Shown: one piece after another, positions 32,270 to 41,421 of the stretch
Numbering within the stretch: the stretch's first letter is position 1
Layout of the letters: every line of letters starts with the position of its first letter
DNA from: UKL13-3 sp943369665
GTDB taxonomy: Bacteria; Bacteroidota; Bacteroidia; UKL13-3
Assembly: GCA_943369665.1 (NCBI GenBank)
Contig: CALRNX020000003.1
Span: 1-64,000, forward strand
Direction of reading: 5' to 3'
Length of the DNA stretch: 64,000 bases
Notes under the pieces: generated by a model
The model's database searches: none
Seen by the model: the letters and a program-made list of their open reading frames with translations, nothing else
Told to the model about the DNA's origin: nothing
Program-made: the position numbers and the translations under genes

Positions 32270-33442
32270 CTAGTAGAACAAACTTGGTATTTTCTTTTTA
32301 ATAAACGGAATATTTCCAAAACTGATCAGGGCATTGATCAGCCATACCCTGTCTCCTAATAACCGCTGGAGGTAATAATGGTTTTTAAAATTATCACCCA
32401 TTTTTTTATAAACACGTTTGTCGTAGGCTTTAAGGGTTGTAGCGCTAAAATCATCGGTAGAGAACGATTGCATGATTTGTTCGGCCGCAAATTTCCCACT
32501 TTCCATGGCCGTTTCAATACCTTCTCCGCTGAAGGGATCAATCAGTGAGGCAGCATCTCCACACAACATAAAACGGTTTCCGGATATATTGTATTGTTTT
32601 GATCCAAGGGGTAACCCGAAACCTTTTACATCATCTAATGCTTCTGCATTTTTAAAACGTTCGGCTACTTCCGGAATATCGTTGATGATCTGGTGCATGC
32701 ATTTTTTGAGGTCAATTTTTTGGTCGGCAATGGTCGAAGAGAGCATTCCGAATCCAACATTTGCCTCATTATTGGATAAAGGGAAGATCCAAAAATACCC
32801 GGGTAAAAACCCTTTTAAAAAATATACTTCCAATGCGTTGCCTTCAAGCCCTTTAATATTGCGGTAGTATTGCCTGATGGCTCCCGAATAATGTTTGCGG
32901 TCAACTTTAAATCCTGCTAGTTTTTTGGCAGCAATGGAATGTGCTCCATCACATCCTACCAATACGTTTGCCGTAAACTGCTCACCGGTATCGGTGGTAA
33001 CCGTAACGGATGATGAAGTTGTTGTTGCATCTTTTAGCGAAGTGTTTTGCAGCACTTTTAATGTTGGATTTGTACAAGCTTTGTTAAATAACCAATTATC
33101 AAAATCCATTCTACGGATACAATGTCCTACAAGAGGGAAGCCTATTTGCAACGATTCAAATTTAGGACTGTATAATTTTGCTTCCGTGATATATGCTTTG
33201 GGAGGAAATGCCATTAGCTCTTTTTCATACTCAGGGTCGAGTTGGCGTAACACACGTTTGGCTGTTGAGCTTACCGCATCACCACAAATTTTGTCGCGTG
33301 GAAATGTTTCTTTTTCCAGCATTAATACCCGTAGACCACTATTCTTAAGTGTAAGCGCACAAGTACTTCCTCCAGGTCCACCACCGGCTATGATCACATC
33401 ATAATGGGCGGGAGCGTTTGATGTCTGGGGTTTGTCGTTCAA
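32270..33442 (-). CDS. FAD-dependent oxidoreductase, geranylgeranyl reductase family
   Basis: A 390-residue flavoprotein. The Rossmann motif is VIIAGGGPGGSTCALTLK near residue 16, then EKETFPRDKICGDAVS, and the second FAD motif MLCGDAASLIDPFSGEGIETAMESG lies near residue 290. Family members saturate isoprenoid chains or act in other lipid and pigment pathways. The adjacent genes do not reveal the substrate. It has no signal peptide and no membrane segments beyond short hydrophobic patches. Confidence 0.88.
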   Translation of the reverse strand: MNDKPQTSNAPAHYDVIIAGGGPGGSTCALTLKNSGLRVLMLEKETFPRDKICGDAVSSTAKRVLRQLDPEYEKELMAFPPKAYITEAKLYSPKFESLQIGFPLVGHCIRRMDFDNWLFNKACTNPTLKVLQNTSLKDATTTSSSVTVTTDTGEQFTANVLVGCDGAHSIAAKKLAGFKVDRKHYSGAIRQYYRNIKGLEGNALEVYFLKGFLPGYFWIFPLSNNEANVGFGMLSSTIADQKIDLKKCMHQIINDIPEVAERFKNAEALDDVKGFGLPLGSKQYNISGNRFMLCGDAASLIDPFSGEGIETAMESGKFAAEQIMQSFSTDDFSATTLKAYDKRVYKKMGDNFKNHYYLQRLLGDRVWLINALISFGNIPFIKKKIPSLFY

Positions 33443-33499
33443 TGTTTGATGTTCGATGATTCGTTGAATTTAAAACGTTTGAAGATTTACACTTAGTGA

Positions 33500-34780
33500 T
33501 TACAATTCGGCTCGTTTGTTTAATGTGGCCAATGCTGCTTCTAGTTTTGAGAGCATTTGTGGAACATCAGTTTCTTTTAAGGTACCCACAGAAATACGAT
33601 ACCAGTCTGTTCCTTTGGCTACGCCAAATGCAGTAAAAGGAACAACTGCTAATTGTGCATGGTTCAATAAAAATGCAGTAATGTCTTCCGTTGTTTCTAT
33701 TGTTTTTCCATCAGGTTGTATGTATCCTTTTAAAGCAAATTGTGCGGTAAGGTAAATGGCACCTTCGGGAGCAATTATTTTTACAGGGTATCCTTTTTGG
33801 TTGAGCGCTTCTACACCATTATAAATTCCTTCAAAGCGAACGGTTACTTTTTGTTTGAGGTTGGCTATATAATTTGAAAGGGCACTTGTGTTTTGCAAAA
33901 AATTACCAACAGCCACCTGTTCTGCTTTTGGAGCCCAGGCACCGATATGCCCAAGAATTGCTTTCATTTTTCCGATAACATAAGCCGGGCCAAAACTCCA
34001 TCCAACACGCACCCCAGTTGCTGCCAGAGATTTTGAGATGCCATCCACAAAAATGGTATAATCCTTCATGGCAGGAACCAAATTCACCGGGTCAACATGG
34101 TCAATTCCTTTCATGGTAAGCATCCAGTAAATTTGATCGTATAAAACGTATAAAGGTTTTTGGTTAGTGGTTTTTCTTCTGTCGTTTTCGGCAATCACCA
34201 TTTCGCAAACAGGCAGTAGTTGTTCTTTCCGGAACATGGTTCCTGTTGGGTTCAGCGGAGAACATAATGCAATTATGGTCGCATCTTTTATCAATGGTTT
34301 TAACTCCTCGGCAGTTGGCAAAAATCCATTTTCAGGTAAAGTTTCAATCTCTATTTTTTGTGCATCACTCAAATGGCAATAGTGATTGTTGTTCCATGAT
34401 GGGACAGGATAAATCACTTTATCGTCTTTATCGAGGAGGGTTTGGTAAATTGCGTAGATCAACGGACGACCTCCGCCAGCCACCAAATACTCATCCACAG
34501 CATAATTCAATCCTTGCTGTGATTTGATAAAATGGGCGATAGCAGTGCGCAACTCCAGCATACCATCAGCAGGAGGATAGTTGGTTTGGTTTTGCGTGTA
34601 GGCATCAATAATGTATTGCTTCAGTTCACCCGGAATCGAAAATAAGTTCGGATCAAAATCACCAATTGTTAAATTGTAAATGGTTTGTCCTTCTTTGATT
34701 TTTTGGTTTACCTCACCCGCAAGTTTGATAATTTCAGAACCAACTAAATGTTCTGCTTTTTGTGATACTAAATTTGCCAT
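33500..34780 (-). CDS. PLP-dependent aminotransferase, class I/II
   Basis: A 426-residue fold-type I aminotransferase. SPLNPTGTMFRKEQL precedes the cofactor-binding YDQIYW (Asp and Tyr), and the Schiff-base lysine lies in FVDGISKSLAATGVRVGW. An arginine for the substrate carboxylate is in DWYRISVGTL near the C terminus. The closest general type is aspartate/aromatic aminotransferase; the exact substrate cannot be read from the sequence or the neighbours. Confidence 0.9.
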   Translation of the reverse strand: MANLVSQKAEHLVGSEIIKLAGEVNQKIKEGQTIYNLTIGDFDPNLFSIPGELKQYIIDAYTQNQTNYPPADGMLELRTAIAHFIKSQQGLNYAVDEYLVAGGGRPLIYAIYQTLLDKDDKVIYPVPSWNNNHYCHLSDAQKIEIETLPENGFLPTAEELKPLIKDATIIALCSPLNPTGTMFRKEQLLPVCEMVIAENDRRKTTNQKPLYVLYDQIYWMLTMKGIDHVDPVNLVPAMKDYTIFVDGISKSLAATGVRVGWSFGPAYVIGKMKAILGHIGAWAPKAEQVAVGNFLQNTSALSNYIANLKQKVTVRFEGIYNGVEALNQKGYPVKIIAPEGAIYLTAQFALKGYIQPDGKTIETTEDITAFLLNHAQLAVVPFTAFGVAKGTDWYRISVGTLKETDVPQMLSKLEAALATLNKRAEL

Positions 34781-34894
34781 GTTTCGAAAGTAAAGGTTTA
34801 ATACAAAATGAAGAAACCAACACAGGAAATGTTTTCAAGAAAATAGTCACAGAAAGGGAGAGGAGTGGATTAGGCTTTGTTCAATCACCATCTT

Positions 34895-36211
34895 TCAGGG
34901 CTTTACAAACTTTCTTTTGAAAAGAAGTCCCTTGTTTTCAATTGAAAGAAAATAAACACCACTGGAGAGTGTTGTTATGTCAATTGACGATTGATTGTTG
35001 TTTGTGAGTATAGTCTCCCCCAATGTATTTGATATGGTAGTTGAGTAATCACCATTAAAAGTGTATGCGATAAAGAGTTGATCAGAGGCTGGGTTTGGAT
35101 AAACGCCAAGTGTAAACTCGTTGTTTGATTCATCAATAGCTGTGGTATTCGTACATATAACCTTATTGAGGTTAAGCCATATCTGGTCACAGAATTCTGT
35201 TGGCACCTCAATTGCACTTCCGGGAGGATCGCCCATTCTAACCACCACCAAACCTTTGCTTTTGGCAATACTTACAATTTGTCCGTTTTTACCAATGCCG
35301 GCAAACATATCCGTTGGTGCATTTGGCGCATAACTACCCGGAATAACCAATTGCAAGGTTGGAACCATGTATGAAGGTTTCCCATTGAGCCACCATAAAT
35401 ACCCGTAAGACAGATTGTAGTTTTGTGAAGTGTTCACCATTTGATTTTTGTAAATGGTATCATACAACAAGGTATCGGTGTTCCAAATGAAATTGTTTTG
35501 TGCAAGCAAACCATAACGGGCCATGCTGCGAGGTGTACTGTAATATACGTTGTCGTCATTGGTTTTTAACCAGATACCATTCATTCCTGTCGGGGTTTTT
35601 ACTTTTGAAGTGGTAAACGCATTCAGTGTTTGCGAAGTAGCCGTTGTTAATACGCCATCCAGTAAAGTGTAAGGAGCATTGTGGTATGCCCAACGGGTTC
35701 CTGCATTGGCTTTGTATAGCAGGCAGGAAGGATCTGTACAGTGGTTGTCGGGTACTCCATCATCCAATCCGCTGGTCATTGTAATTTGGTGGCGAACGGT
35801 AATGTTTTTTTCTTGCTGTGGTGTACAGTTTGTCCAACCCACACCTAGATATTTTGATGAACTATCGCTTATCGATAAATATCCTTCTTCCTGTGCCTTG
35901 CCTACCAGGAATGACGTGAGTGATTTACCGGCTGATGCCCAGTACCAATTACTGTCTTTGGTGAACGTATCAAAATATTTTTCCAATACGATCTTACCGT
36001 CTTTTAACACAATGAATGCTTTGGAATTGTTGGTTTCCAGAAAATCGTAAAGCGAATCAATTTTATCGGTACACCAGCCCAATGATTCCGGAGATGTTGT
36101 TTCCCAGGTTGCGGTATTGCTTAACGGGGGAAAGTATAATTGTTGAGCCTGTAGTTTTGTAACTAAAGTTATTAAGATCAAAGATCCGATATGTTTGAAT
36201 AAACGATTCAT
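34895..36211 (-). CDS. Secreted serine hydrolase (beta-lactamase class C fold) with type IX sorting domain
   Basis: A 438-residue protein with an N-terminal signal peptide (MNRLFKHIGSLILITLVTKLQAQ). The hydrolase domain has the nucleophile motif S-x-x-K in WASAGKSLTSFL and the Y-x-N in WAYHNAPYTLLDG; GIGKNGQIV may take the KTG place. The last about 75 residues (LGVYPNPASDQLFIAYTF, later LSSGVYFLSIENKGLLF) are a C-terminal sorting domain of type IX secretion substrates. It is probably an extracellular or surface esterase/peptidase. The lipoprotein gene lies just four bases upstream. Confidence 0.9.
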   Translation of the reverse strand: MNRLFKHIGSLILITLVTKLQAQQLYFPPLSNTATWETTSPESLGWCTDKIDSLYDFLETNNSKAFIVLKDGKIVLEKYFDTFTKDSNWYWASAGKSLTSFLVGKAQEEGYLSISDSSSKYLGVGWTNCTPQQEKNITVRHQITMTSGLDDGVPDNHCTDPSCLLYKANAGTRWAYHNAPYTLLDGVLTTATSQTLNAFTTSKVKTPTGMNGIWLKTNDDNVYYSTPRSMARYGLLAQNNFIWNTDTLLYDTIYKNQMVNTSQNYNLSYGYLWWLNGKPSYMVPTLQLVIPGSYAPNAPTDMFAGIGKNGQIVSIAKSKGLVVVRMGDPPGSAIEVPTEFCDQIWLNLNKVICTNTTAIDESNNEFTLGVYPNPASDQLFIAYTFNGDYSTTISNTLGETILTNNNQSSIDITTLSSGVYFLSIENKGLLFKRKFVKP

Positions 36212-36215
36212 TGCC

Positions 36216-36554
36216 TTATTCGGTTGGAGCGTTTCTTTTGGCGGTCAAAACATAATTTAATATGAGCTCTTGTTGAGCAGGTGTAATGAGTACTTCATTT
36301 TTATTCACCTTGCGTGTCATGATGGGCACATTAATTTGCCACTGTTCTTCTGTTATCTCGGCAGGGGTGAATAATTTATGACAACCTCTGCAGTTTTGCT
36401 CATACAGTATTTTCCCTTCATTGAACTTTGCCATTTCCGGGGTCACAGGAGCAACAGCTACGCTGTCAATAGCGGGCTTGGTGGTGGCTGCATTTTTTTT
36501 CGAGGAACATCCGATCAACGTAAAAGCAGAAACAAGGATTAAACAGTATTTCAT
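36216..36554 (-). CDS. One-heme c-type cytochrome lipoprotein
   Basis: A 112-residue protein with a lipoprotein signal (LIG-C16) and a single heme site C55-R-G-C58-H59; a possible axial Met lies in PIMTRKVN. The length and single CxxCH fit a small diheme-free cytochrome c anchored to a membrane by lipid. The serine hydrolase gene starts four bases after its stop, so both are co-transcribed, although the functional link is unclear. Heme attachment would need the cytochrome c maturation system elsewhere. Confidence 0.85.
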   Translation of the reverse strand: MKYCLILVSAFTLIGCSSKKNAATTKPAIDSVAVAPVTPEMAKFNEGKILYEQNCRGCHKLFTPAEITEEQWQINVPIMTRKVNKNEVLITPAQQELILNYVLTAKRNAPTE

Positions 36555-36663
36555 TTGGTAAATATTATTGGATGAATGAACGCATCAAATATATTGGAAA
36601 CGGGTGGTTATTTATGTTTGAATAATCTTTTACGTAAAATTAAGCAGGTGTTTAGCAATATTC

Positions 36664-37302
36664 CTATTTTTTGAAGGCAAGCCCGGCATCGGATAATACT
36701 TTGGTAAGCTTGGGTATTGAAGCAGGTCCCATACCATGCAGTTTCAGAATATCAGCCGATTTGTATTTAGCAAGTTTGGCTAATGTGGTGATCTTTTCAT
36801 TTTCCAATGCACGCCTGGCCGGTGCGCTTAAAATGTTCATCCATTCACTTGCAGGTTTGCGGTTTTGTTCACATATCGGACAAGTTGGGCAATCACTTGA
36901 TTTGATAAACGTGTGCCCATTTTCACATGTTTTCTTTTTGCCTTTTTGGGCAGCTTTTTCTTCGTTTTGATTAACCCTATACAGTACAATTTTTCGAATC
37001 AGTGCATGAGGGATTGGCTTATCAATCGGAAATTGAATAGCTCCTTTTGAGCTGTGGTACTGGGTTATATCCTCTTGAAAAGCTACAACACCTGCTGCTC
37101 CGGGATAAAAACCAATATGGGTTTTGTATCCTCCGAAATGAACAAGATTACCGTTTAAAACAAAAGTAGGGATGCCATATTTCATCGCTTCCGTGGCTTT
37201 TGGCGCTGCTTTCTGAATGGTGTTTCGCACTTGTTGCAGCAGCGTTTGAACGGCTTTCGGAAAACTTAAAATATAATCATCAATGGAGTTGGCTGTATTC
37301 AT
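36664..37302 (-). CDS. DUF1801 - zinc knuckle - HhH fusion protein
   Basis: I start at the ATG at 37300-37302 (MNTANSIDDYILSFPKAVQT), giving 212 residues; a longer reading from 37404 has no conserved N terminus. Residues 1 to about 113 are a DUF1801/YdhG-type domain (MKYGIPTFVLNGNLVHFGGY, then HIGFYPG). A four-cysteine segment follows (CENGHTFIKSSDCPTCPIC, about 125-144). The last about 50 residues resemble the helix-hairpin-helix C-terminal domain of RNA polymerase alpha (KITTLAKLAKYKSADILKLH, then GMGPASIPKL). The gene stands alone. Possible nucleic-acid binding is inferred from the last two parts. Confidence 0.82.
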   Translation of the reverse strand: MNTANSIDDYILSFPKAVQTLLQQVRNTIQKAAPKATEAMKYGIPTFVLNGNLVHFGGYKTHIGFYPGAAGVVAFQEDITQYHSSKGAIQFPIDKPIPHALIRKIVLYRVNQNEEKAAQKGKKKTCENGHTFIKSSDCPTCPICEQNRKPASEWMNILSAPARRALENEKITTLAKLAKYKSADILKLHGMGPASIPKLTKVLSDAGLAFKK

Positions 37303-37472
37303 AGCGTCAGTCTTTAGGATGCTCAAAATCGTGATTGAAATTGGTTTTTGCAATTTTTCAGATGAATTTTTTGTGTTTAATAATCTTGCAACAGATTGGT
37401 TCATACGATAATTAGGATTCTAATAAGATTTTAATCAAATTGCTTGTTCTTAAACTTAACAATTGCTTAACA

Positions 37473-37500
37473 TTGTGGAGCAGGCATCAAATTACTTTTG
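37473..37500 (+). promoter_or_regulatory. Candidate promoter for the phosphate transporter gene
   Basis: TACTTTTG at 37493-37500 fits the TAnnTTTG -7 element and lies 19 bases before the start codon. A TTG at 37473-37475 is the nearest upstream element, with a 17-base spacer that is shorter than the 20 bases before infA. Moderate support. Confidence 0.45.
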
Positions 37501-37519
37501 CCACAAATCGTAAATAACT

Positions 37520-38923
37520 ATGTTTGGTTTAGATCCTACTCTCAGCACGTTACTCATCTTCTGTCTTTTGGCAGCATTTGCATTCGAATTTATCAACGGG
37601 TTTCACGATACAGCCAATGCTGTAGCCACGGTGATCTATACCAATTCATTAAAACCATGGGCTGCTGTGGCATGGAGTGGGATATGGAATGCAATTGGAG
37701 TATTTGCGGGAGGAATCACAGTAGCAGTTGGTATTACAAGCCTGCTTCCCGTGGAAGTATTAACAGATACCAATATTCATCATAGTATAGCGCTGATCAT
37801 GGCGCTGTTGCTTACGGCTATCATCTGGAATTTGGGTACCTGGTATCTCGGAATTCCGTGCTCAAGCTCTCATACTTTAATTGGATCTATTCTGGGGGTT
37901 GGGTTGGCCTATTCGCTAATTGCAGAAAATAAAAATGTTTCTTATGTAAACTGGAGCAAAGCTTCTGATATTGGATTGTCGTTGCTGGTTTCTCCATTGG
38001 TGGGTTTTAGTTTGGCTATTTTGTTGATGTATATTTTGCGCCAGGTAGTTAAAAATAAGTCGATATTTAAAGAGCCAAATACAACTGCTCCTCCACCATT
38101 CTGGATCAGGGCCATTTTATTATTAACCTGTACAGGTGTAAGCTTCTCTCATGGTAGTAATGATGGACAAAAGGGTGTAGGATTGGTAATGCTTATTTTA
38201 ATCGCAATCGTACCGGGTTATTTCGCTATTAATGGCTCAAAAGATATTGATGATTATAAAAGGAACTTATCGTCTATTCAATCAATTATGGCCAAGGTTG
38301 ATATGGAAAATATGAATGAAGCAGATAGTTTCGAATTTGCTAAGTTTAACAGATTGGTAAAAGGATTGGATGGAAGAATTGCTTACGCAAAAGAATTTGA
38401 ATACCTTACAGCAAAGGAAAAATTTGCCATCCGTAAAGATGTGATCACGATTAGTAAAGCGAGCAAGAAAATGCTTGAGAGCCCTGATCTTGATTTGAGT
38501 GTTAATGATAAATCGAAATTGAAAAAGCAAATAGAAGAGCTAAAATCTGTTACCGATTATGCTCCAAACTGGGTTATCTTGTTCATTGCTGTAGCATTGG
38601 GATTGGGTACAATGGTAGGTTGGAAGCGTATTGTTAAAACTATTGGAGAGAAAATCGGGAAACAACATCTTACTTATGCTCAAGGTGCTTCGGCCGAATT
38701 GGTTGCTGCAAGTACAATTGGATTGTCTACCTATTTTGGATTACCTGTAAGTACTACACAAGTATTGTCTTCCGGTATTGCAGGTAGTATGGTGGCAAGT
38801 AAAGGGGTTAAAAACCTACAACCTGCAACCATTAAAAGTATTGCTATTGCTTGGATCCTTACACTACCTGTGACAATTATATTGGCAGGTGGATTATTCT
38901 TATTATTCCGTTTGGTATTATAA
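37520..38923 (+). CDS. Inorganic phosphate transporter, PiT family
   Basis: A 467-residue inner membrane symporter. The two PiT signatures are present: FEFINGFHDTANAVATVIYT near residue 22 and STYFGLPVSTTQVLSSGIAG near residue 403. A hydrophilic insert between the halves (about residues 235-345) contains a helical, charged region (KDIDDYKRNLSSIQSIMAK and KKQIEELKSVTDYAPN). The usual DUF47/PhoU-like partner gene is not next to it; the insert might do a similar job, but that is inference. An OprP-like porin is encoded 530 bases further on, on the other strand. Confidence 0.93.
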   Translation: MFGLDPTLSTLLIFCLLAAFAFEFINGFHDTANAVATVIYTNSLKPWAAVAWSGIWNAIGVFAGGITVAVGITSLLPVEVLTDTNIHHSIALIMALLLTAIIWNLGTWYLGIPCSSSHTLIGSILGVGLAYSLIAENKNVSYVNWSKASDIGLSLLVSPLVGFSLAILLMYILRQVVKNKSIFKEPNTTAPPPFWIRAILLLTCTGVSFSHGSNDGQKGVGLVMLILIAIVPGYFAINGSKDIDDYKRNLSSIQSIMAKVDMENMNEADSFEFAKFNRLVKGLDGRIAYAKEFEYLTAKEKFAIRKDVITISKASKKMLESPDLDLSVNDKSKLKKQIEELKSVTDYAPNWVILFIAVALGLGTMVGWKRIVKTIGEKIGKQHLTYAQGASAELVAASTIGLSTYFGLPVSTTQVLSSGIAGSMVASKGVKNLQPATIKSIAIAWILTLPVTIILAGGLFLLFRLVL

Positions 38924-38941
38924 TAGAATGAGCGATTTATG

Positions 38942-38980
38942 AAAAGAGGAGTGGAACAGATTGTTTCACTCCTCTTTTTT
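38942..38980 (+). terminator. Terminator after the phosphate transporter gene
   Basis: AAAAGAGGAGTG (38942-38953) pairs with CACTCCTCTTTT (38967-38978), extended inward by four more pairs (GAAC with GTTT, one G-T pair) around a five-base loop. The T-run continues to 38980. It follows the stop codon by 18 bases. Confidence 0.88.
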
Positions 38981-39402
38981 TGGGACTTCCTTATGAGTAA
39001 TGAGGTTTTTAACGAAATTCCTGCAGTATGCTTAAACGAAAAATTCATCAAAGCCAGCTATTCCTTATAACATAGCCTATAAGAAACCAATAATTATGCT
39101 AGTACTTCAATCGCTACTATATCAAACAAAAATGGCAGGGAAAAGAGAAGAAGGTTTTTACATAAATTACAAGCCATTCGACATTCTATGCAGGAAAAGT
39201 TGCGCCTATAAGTGTTGCAGTGTATTATATCGAAACAAAGCGTATTGGACTATATGTTTTATGTTGGCAGTATCCAATTGCAGTAGGCATGAGCAGAATG
39301 TTTAAACGCCCCAATATTCGTCTTCCAATTATTTAAGTTGCTTTTTTGAAGTAGCTGTCGTGGTTGGATTGATATACCAAGCTAAATTTTAACGGAAGCA
39401 AA
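38981..39402. other. Gene-free stretch with possible decayed coding sequence
   Basis: This stretch between two terminators holds no convincing gene. A 69-residue plus-strand frame at 39096-39305 has an unlikely composition. The +1 frame from about 39169 to 39336 reads plausibly as protein (for example FYAGKVAPISVAVYYIETKR) but has no proper start, so it could be the remnant of a lost gene. I see no repeats, tRNA or insertion sequence ends. Confidence 0.4.
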
Positions 39403-39437
39403 ATGCCCAACATTGTTAAATATGTTGGGCATCTTTT
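39403..39437. terminator. Bidirectional terminator before the porin 3' end
   Basis: ATGCCCAACAT (39403-39413) pairs perfectly with ATGTTGGGCAT (39422-39432) around an eight-base loop. T-runs follow in both directions (CTTTTT on plus, ATTTTG on minus). It lies 23 bases beyond the stop of the minus-strand porin gene. Confidence 0.82.
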
Positions 39438-39454
39438 TGCATTTGCTGTTCTTG

Positions 39455-40633
39455 TTAAATCCCGATTTCGAGTTGGAAGCGTACCTGCCAAAAATTGGTT
39501 TTACCAGCGCCAATAATATCGTTGTATGTTACATCTGTTTGGAATTTTAAACGATGCCCACGTATAAATTTACCTACTACCACGGCATATTGTTTGATCT
39601 GCTTTTCGTATGAAGCAGCTTTTTCATCAGGAATTGTATTGCTGAAGCGACCAGCCAACATCCAGTTTCGTTTCCACAAATAACTCAAATCACCTACATA
39701 CCCATAACCTGTATACACATATTTTTGAGATTTACCATCGGGTGAAATTGTTAATGGGTTATCGCTTTGGCGTTTTATCAATTCACTGCTCAAAGCCCAG
39801 CCTTTGTATTTAAGCAAGATATCTCCTCCAAAATTGTGGTAAGAGGCATTTCCATACAATTGAGCACCAAGCGTTCCTCCTGTTCGGGTTGTATGGTCGT
39901 TAAAAGCATAATGTCCGGCAATTGCCAATTTGGGTGTTTTTTCACGAGCAAGGTCTCCTTCGAAGTAATCACCACCTTTGGTAAATTTTCCCAATGGTTG
40001 TATTTCTACTCTCGTTGAATACATTAATCCATAGTTGCTTCTTGCAACATTTCTTCCCTCCCCGTTGGTAATGGCTCCTCTTAGAATGTAATAAAAATCG
40101 TTGATGTTATTATTGTAATATAGTTGGACTCCATAATCCCTGTCGTTTGTAAACAGGGCATTTACGGCCGATCGGTCGGCAAATTGCAAATCACCTGAGG
40201 AAACAATTCTTTGTCGGTTACCAGGCAATTTTGTTTGACCAATACCAAGGGTAAAATGAGAAGTAGGTTTGTAAAAAAACATCGCGTCACGTACAATATT
40301 GGGGTATTGTGTCACGTCCCAATCCATATCCCCGCGAGAAAAAGAAAACTGAATGGCGTATGCAAATTTTGGGTTGTATACAAAACCATCTAAACGCAAA
40401 CGTAGTCTGCGCACGATCATTTCAAACTCTTTAACAGAAAGGTCTTCATCATTTACGGAAACATACCCAACGCGGTTTTGCATCCTAAAACGAATATTGA
40501 GTGAAAAAATGCTATCACGTGGAGTGATGCCTACTCCATTGCCAAATGTAAAATAAGGCATAGGGTTATCGGCCGATTGCGAAAATCCTTTTAAAGATAA
40601 GAGCGTAAGCAAAAGCAGTAATCGTGTTTTCAT
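39455..40633 (-). CDS. Phosphate-selective porin, OprO/OprP family
   Basis: A 392-residue outer membrane protein with signal peptide (MKTRLLLLLTLLSLKGFSQS). OprP-type strands are visible in NIRFRMQNRVGYVSV, EFEMIVRRLRLRLDGFVYNP and FSFSRGDMDWDV, with LGIGQTKLPGNRQRI and SSGDLQFADRSAVNALF, which are conserved in this family. It ends WQVRFQLEIGI as a terminal barrel strand. With the PiT transporter nearby it forms a probable phosphate uptake pair across both membranes, although the genes are convergent and not in one operon. Confidence 0.88.
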   Translation of the reverse strand: MKTRLLLLLTLLSLKGFSQSADNPMPYFTFGNGVGITPRDSIFSLNIRFRMQNRVGYVSVNDEDLSVKEFEMIVRRLRLRLDGFVYNPKFAYAIQFSFSRGDMDWDVTQYPNIVRDAMFFYKPTSHFTLGIGQTKLPGNRQRIVSSGDLQFADRSAVNALFTNDRDYGVQLYYNNNINDFYYILRGAITNGEGRNVARSNYGLMYSTRVEIQPLGKFTKGGDYFEGDLAREKTPKLAIAGHYAFNDHTTRTGGTLGAQLYGNASYHNFGGDILLKYKGWALSSELIKRQSDNPLTISPDGKSQKYVYTGYGYVGDLSYLWKRNWMLAGRFSNTIPDEKAASYEKQIKQYAVVVGKFIRGHRLKFQTDVTYNDIIGAGKTNFWQVRFQLEIGI

Positions 40634-40826
40634 ATGTTATTAAAAAGTGGTGCGATATTAATAACAAATGGATTCAATTAATATTTACTTAACACAAAAT
40701 TAACATTGAGACGCACGGCAAAGTAAAGCTAAAATTGCTGTTATACCTTGATAAATATAGTTCTAAGATAGTATTGTGTGTTGTTTTGAAAAAAGAAATG
40801 TTAACCAAAATTTAACATTGGGATCA

Positions 40827-41408
40827 TTAATGGGTAAACAACTCATGTAGTTTGAGAACCTGAGGAATGAGTAATTGTTCCTCATCATTTTTAATTTCAT
40901 ACTGACCACGTGCCAGTTTTTCTTCCTGCGTGAGTTGGTTTTTCATCCGGTTGAGCACTGATTCAAGGCTGGCTCCATCACGCGCAATTGTCCGTTCAAT
41001 ACGCAGTTTTTCGGGAGCAGTCACAACAATTACTTCATCAAGTTGCTTATAAGAATTGCTTTCAAACATCAATGCAGCTTCTTTGATCACATATGGAGTT
41101 TGCTGGGCGTTGCTCCATTCTTCAAAATCAGTAAACACCGCGGGATGTACCAATGCATTTAGCTGTGCTAGGATGGTTTTATCTGTAAAGGCTTTATCTG
41201 AAATATGTTTGCGATTCAGCTCTCCGGATGGCAGATAGGCTTCGTTGCCAAAAAGTTGTTTGATGCTTTGAATTAAAGCGGGAGAGGTTACCATTAAAGA
41301 TTTTGCCCTGGTATCGGCATCGTAAACCGGCACACCCAATGTGGCAAATATTTGCGTTACGGTACTTTTACCGCTTCCTATACTCCCGGTGATGCCAATT
41401 TTTTTCAT
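40827..41408 (-). CDS. coaE: Dephospho-CoA kinase
   Basis: A 193-residue kinase for the last step of coenzyme A synthesis. The P-loop GSIGSGKS is at residues 8-15 (MKKIGITGSIGSGKSTV), followed by VPVYDADTRAK and the lid region containing ERTIARDGASLESVLNRM. It lies downstream of yajC on the same strand but is separated from it by a 76-base gap that holds a large perfect-looking palindrome. Confidence 0.95.
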   Translation of the reverse strand: MKKIGITGSIGSGKSTVTQIFATLGVPVYDADTRAKSLMVTSPALIQSIKQLFGNEAYLPSGELNRKHISDKAFTDKTILAQLNALVHPAVFTDFEEWSNAQQTPYVIKEAALMFESNSYKQLDEVIVVTAPEKLRIERTIARDGASLESVLNRMKNQLTQEEKLARGQYEIKNDEEQLLIPQVLKLHELFTH

Positions 41409-41421
41409 TTACCATTAGGGG

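Noticed and set aside
32895..33404. A 169-codon open frame on the plus strand
   Set aside because: It is the antisense shadow of the FAD-dependent reductase, whose motifs are clear on the other strand.
39096..39305. A 69-residue frame rich in Cys and Lys
   Set aside because: No start context, no recognisable pattern; the region is better described as gene-free with a possible remnant in another frame.
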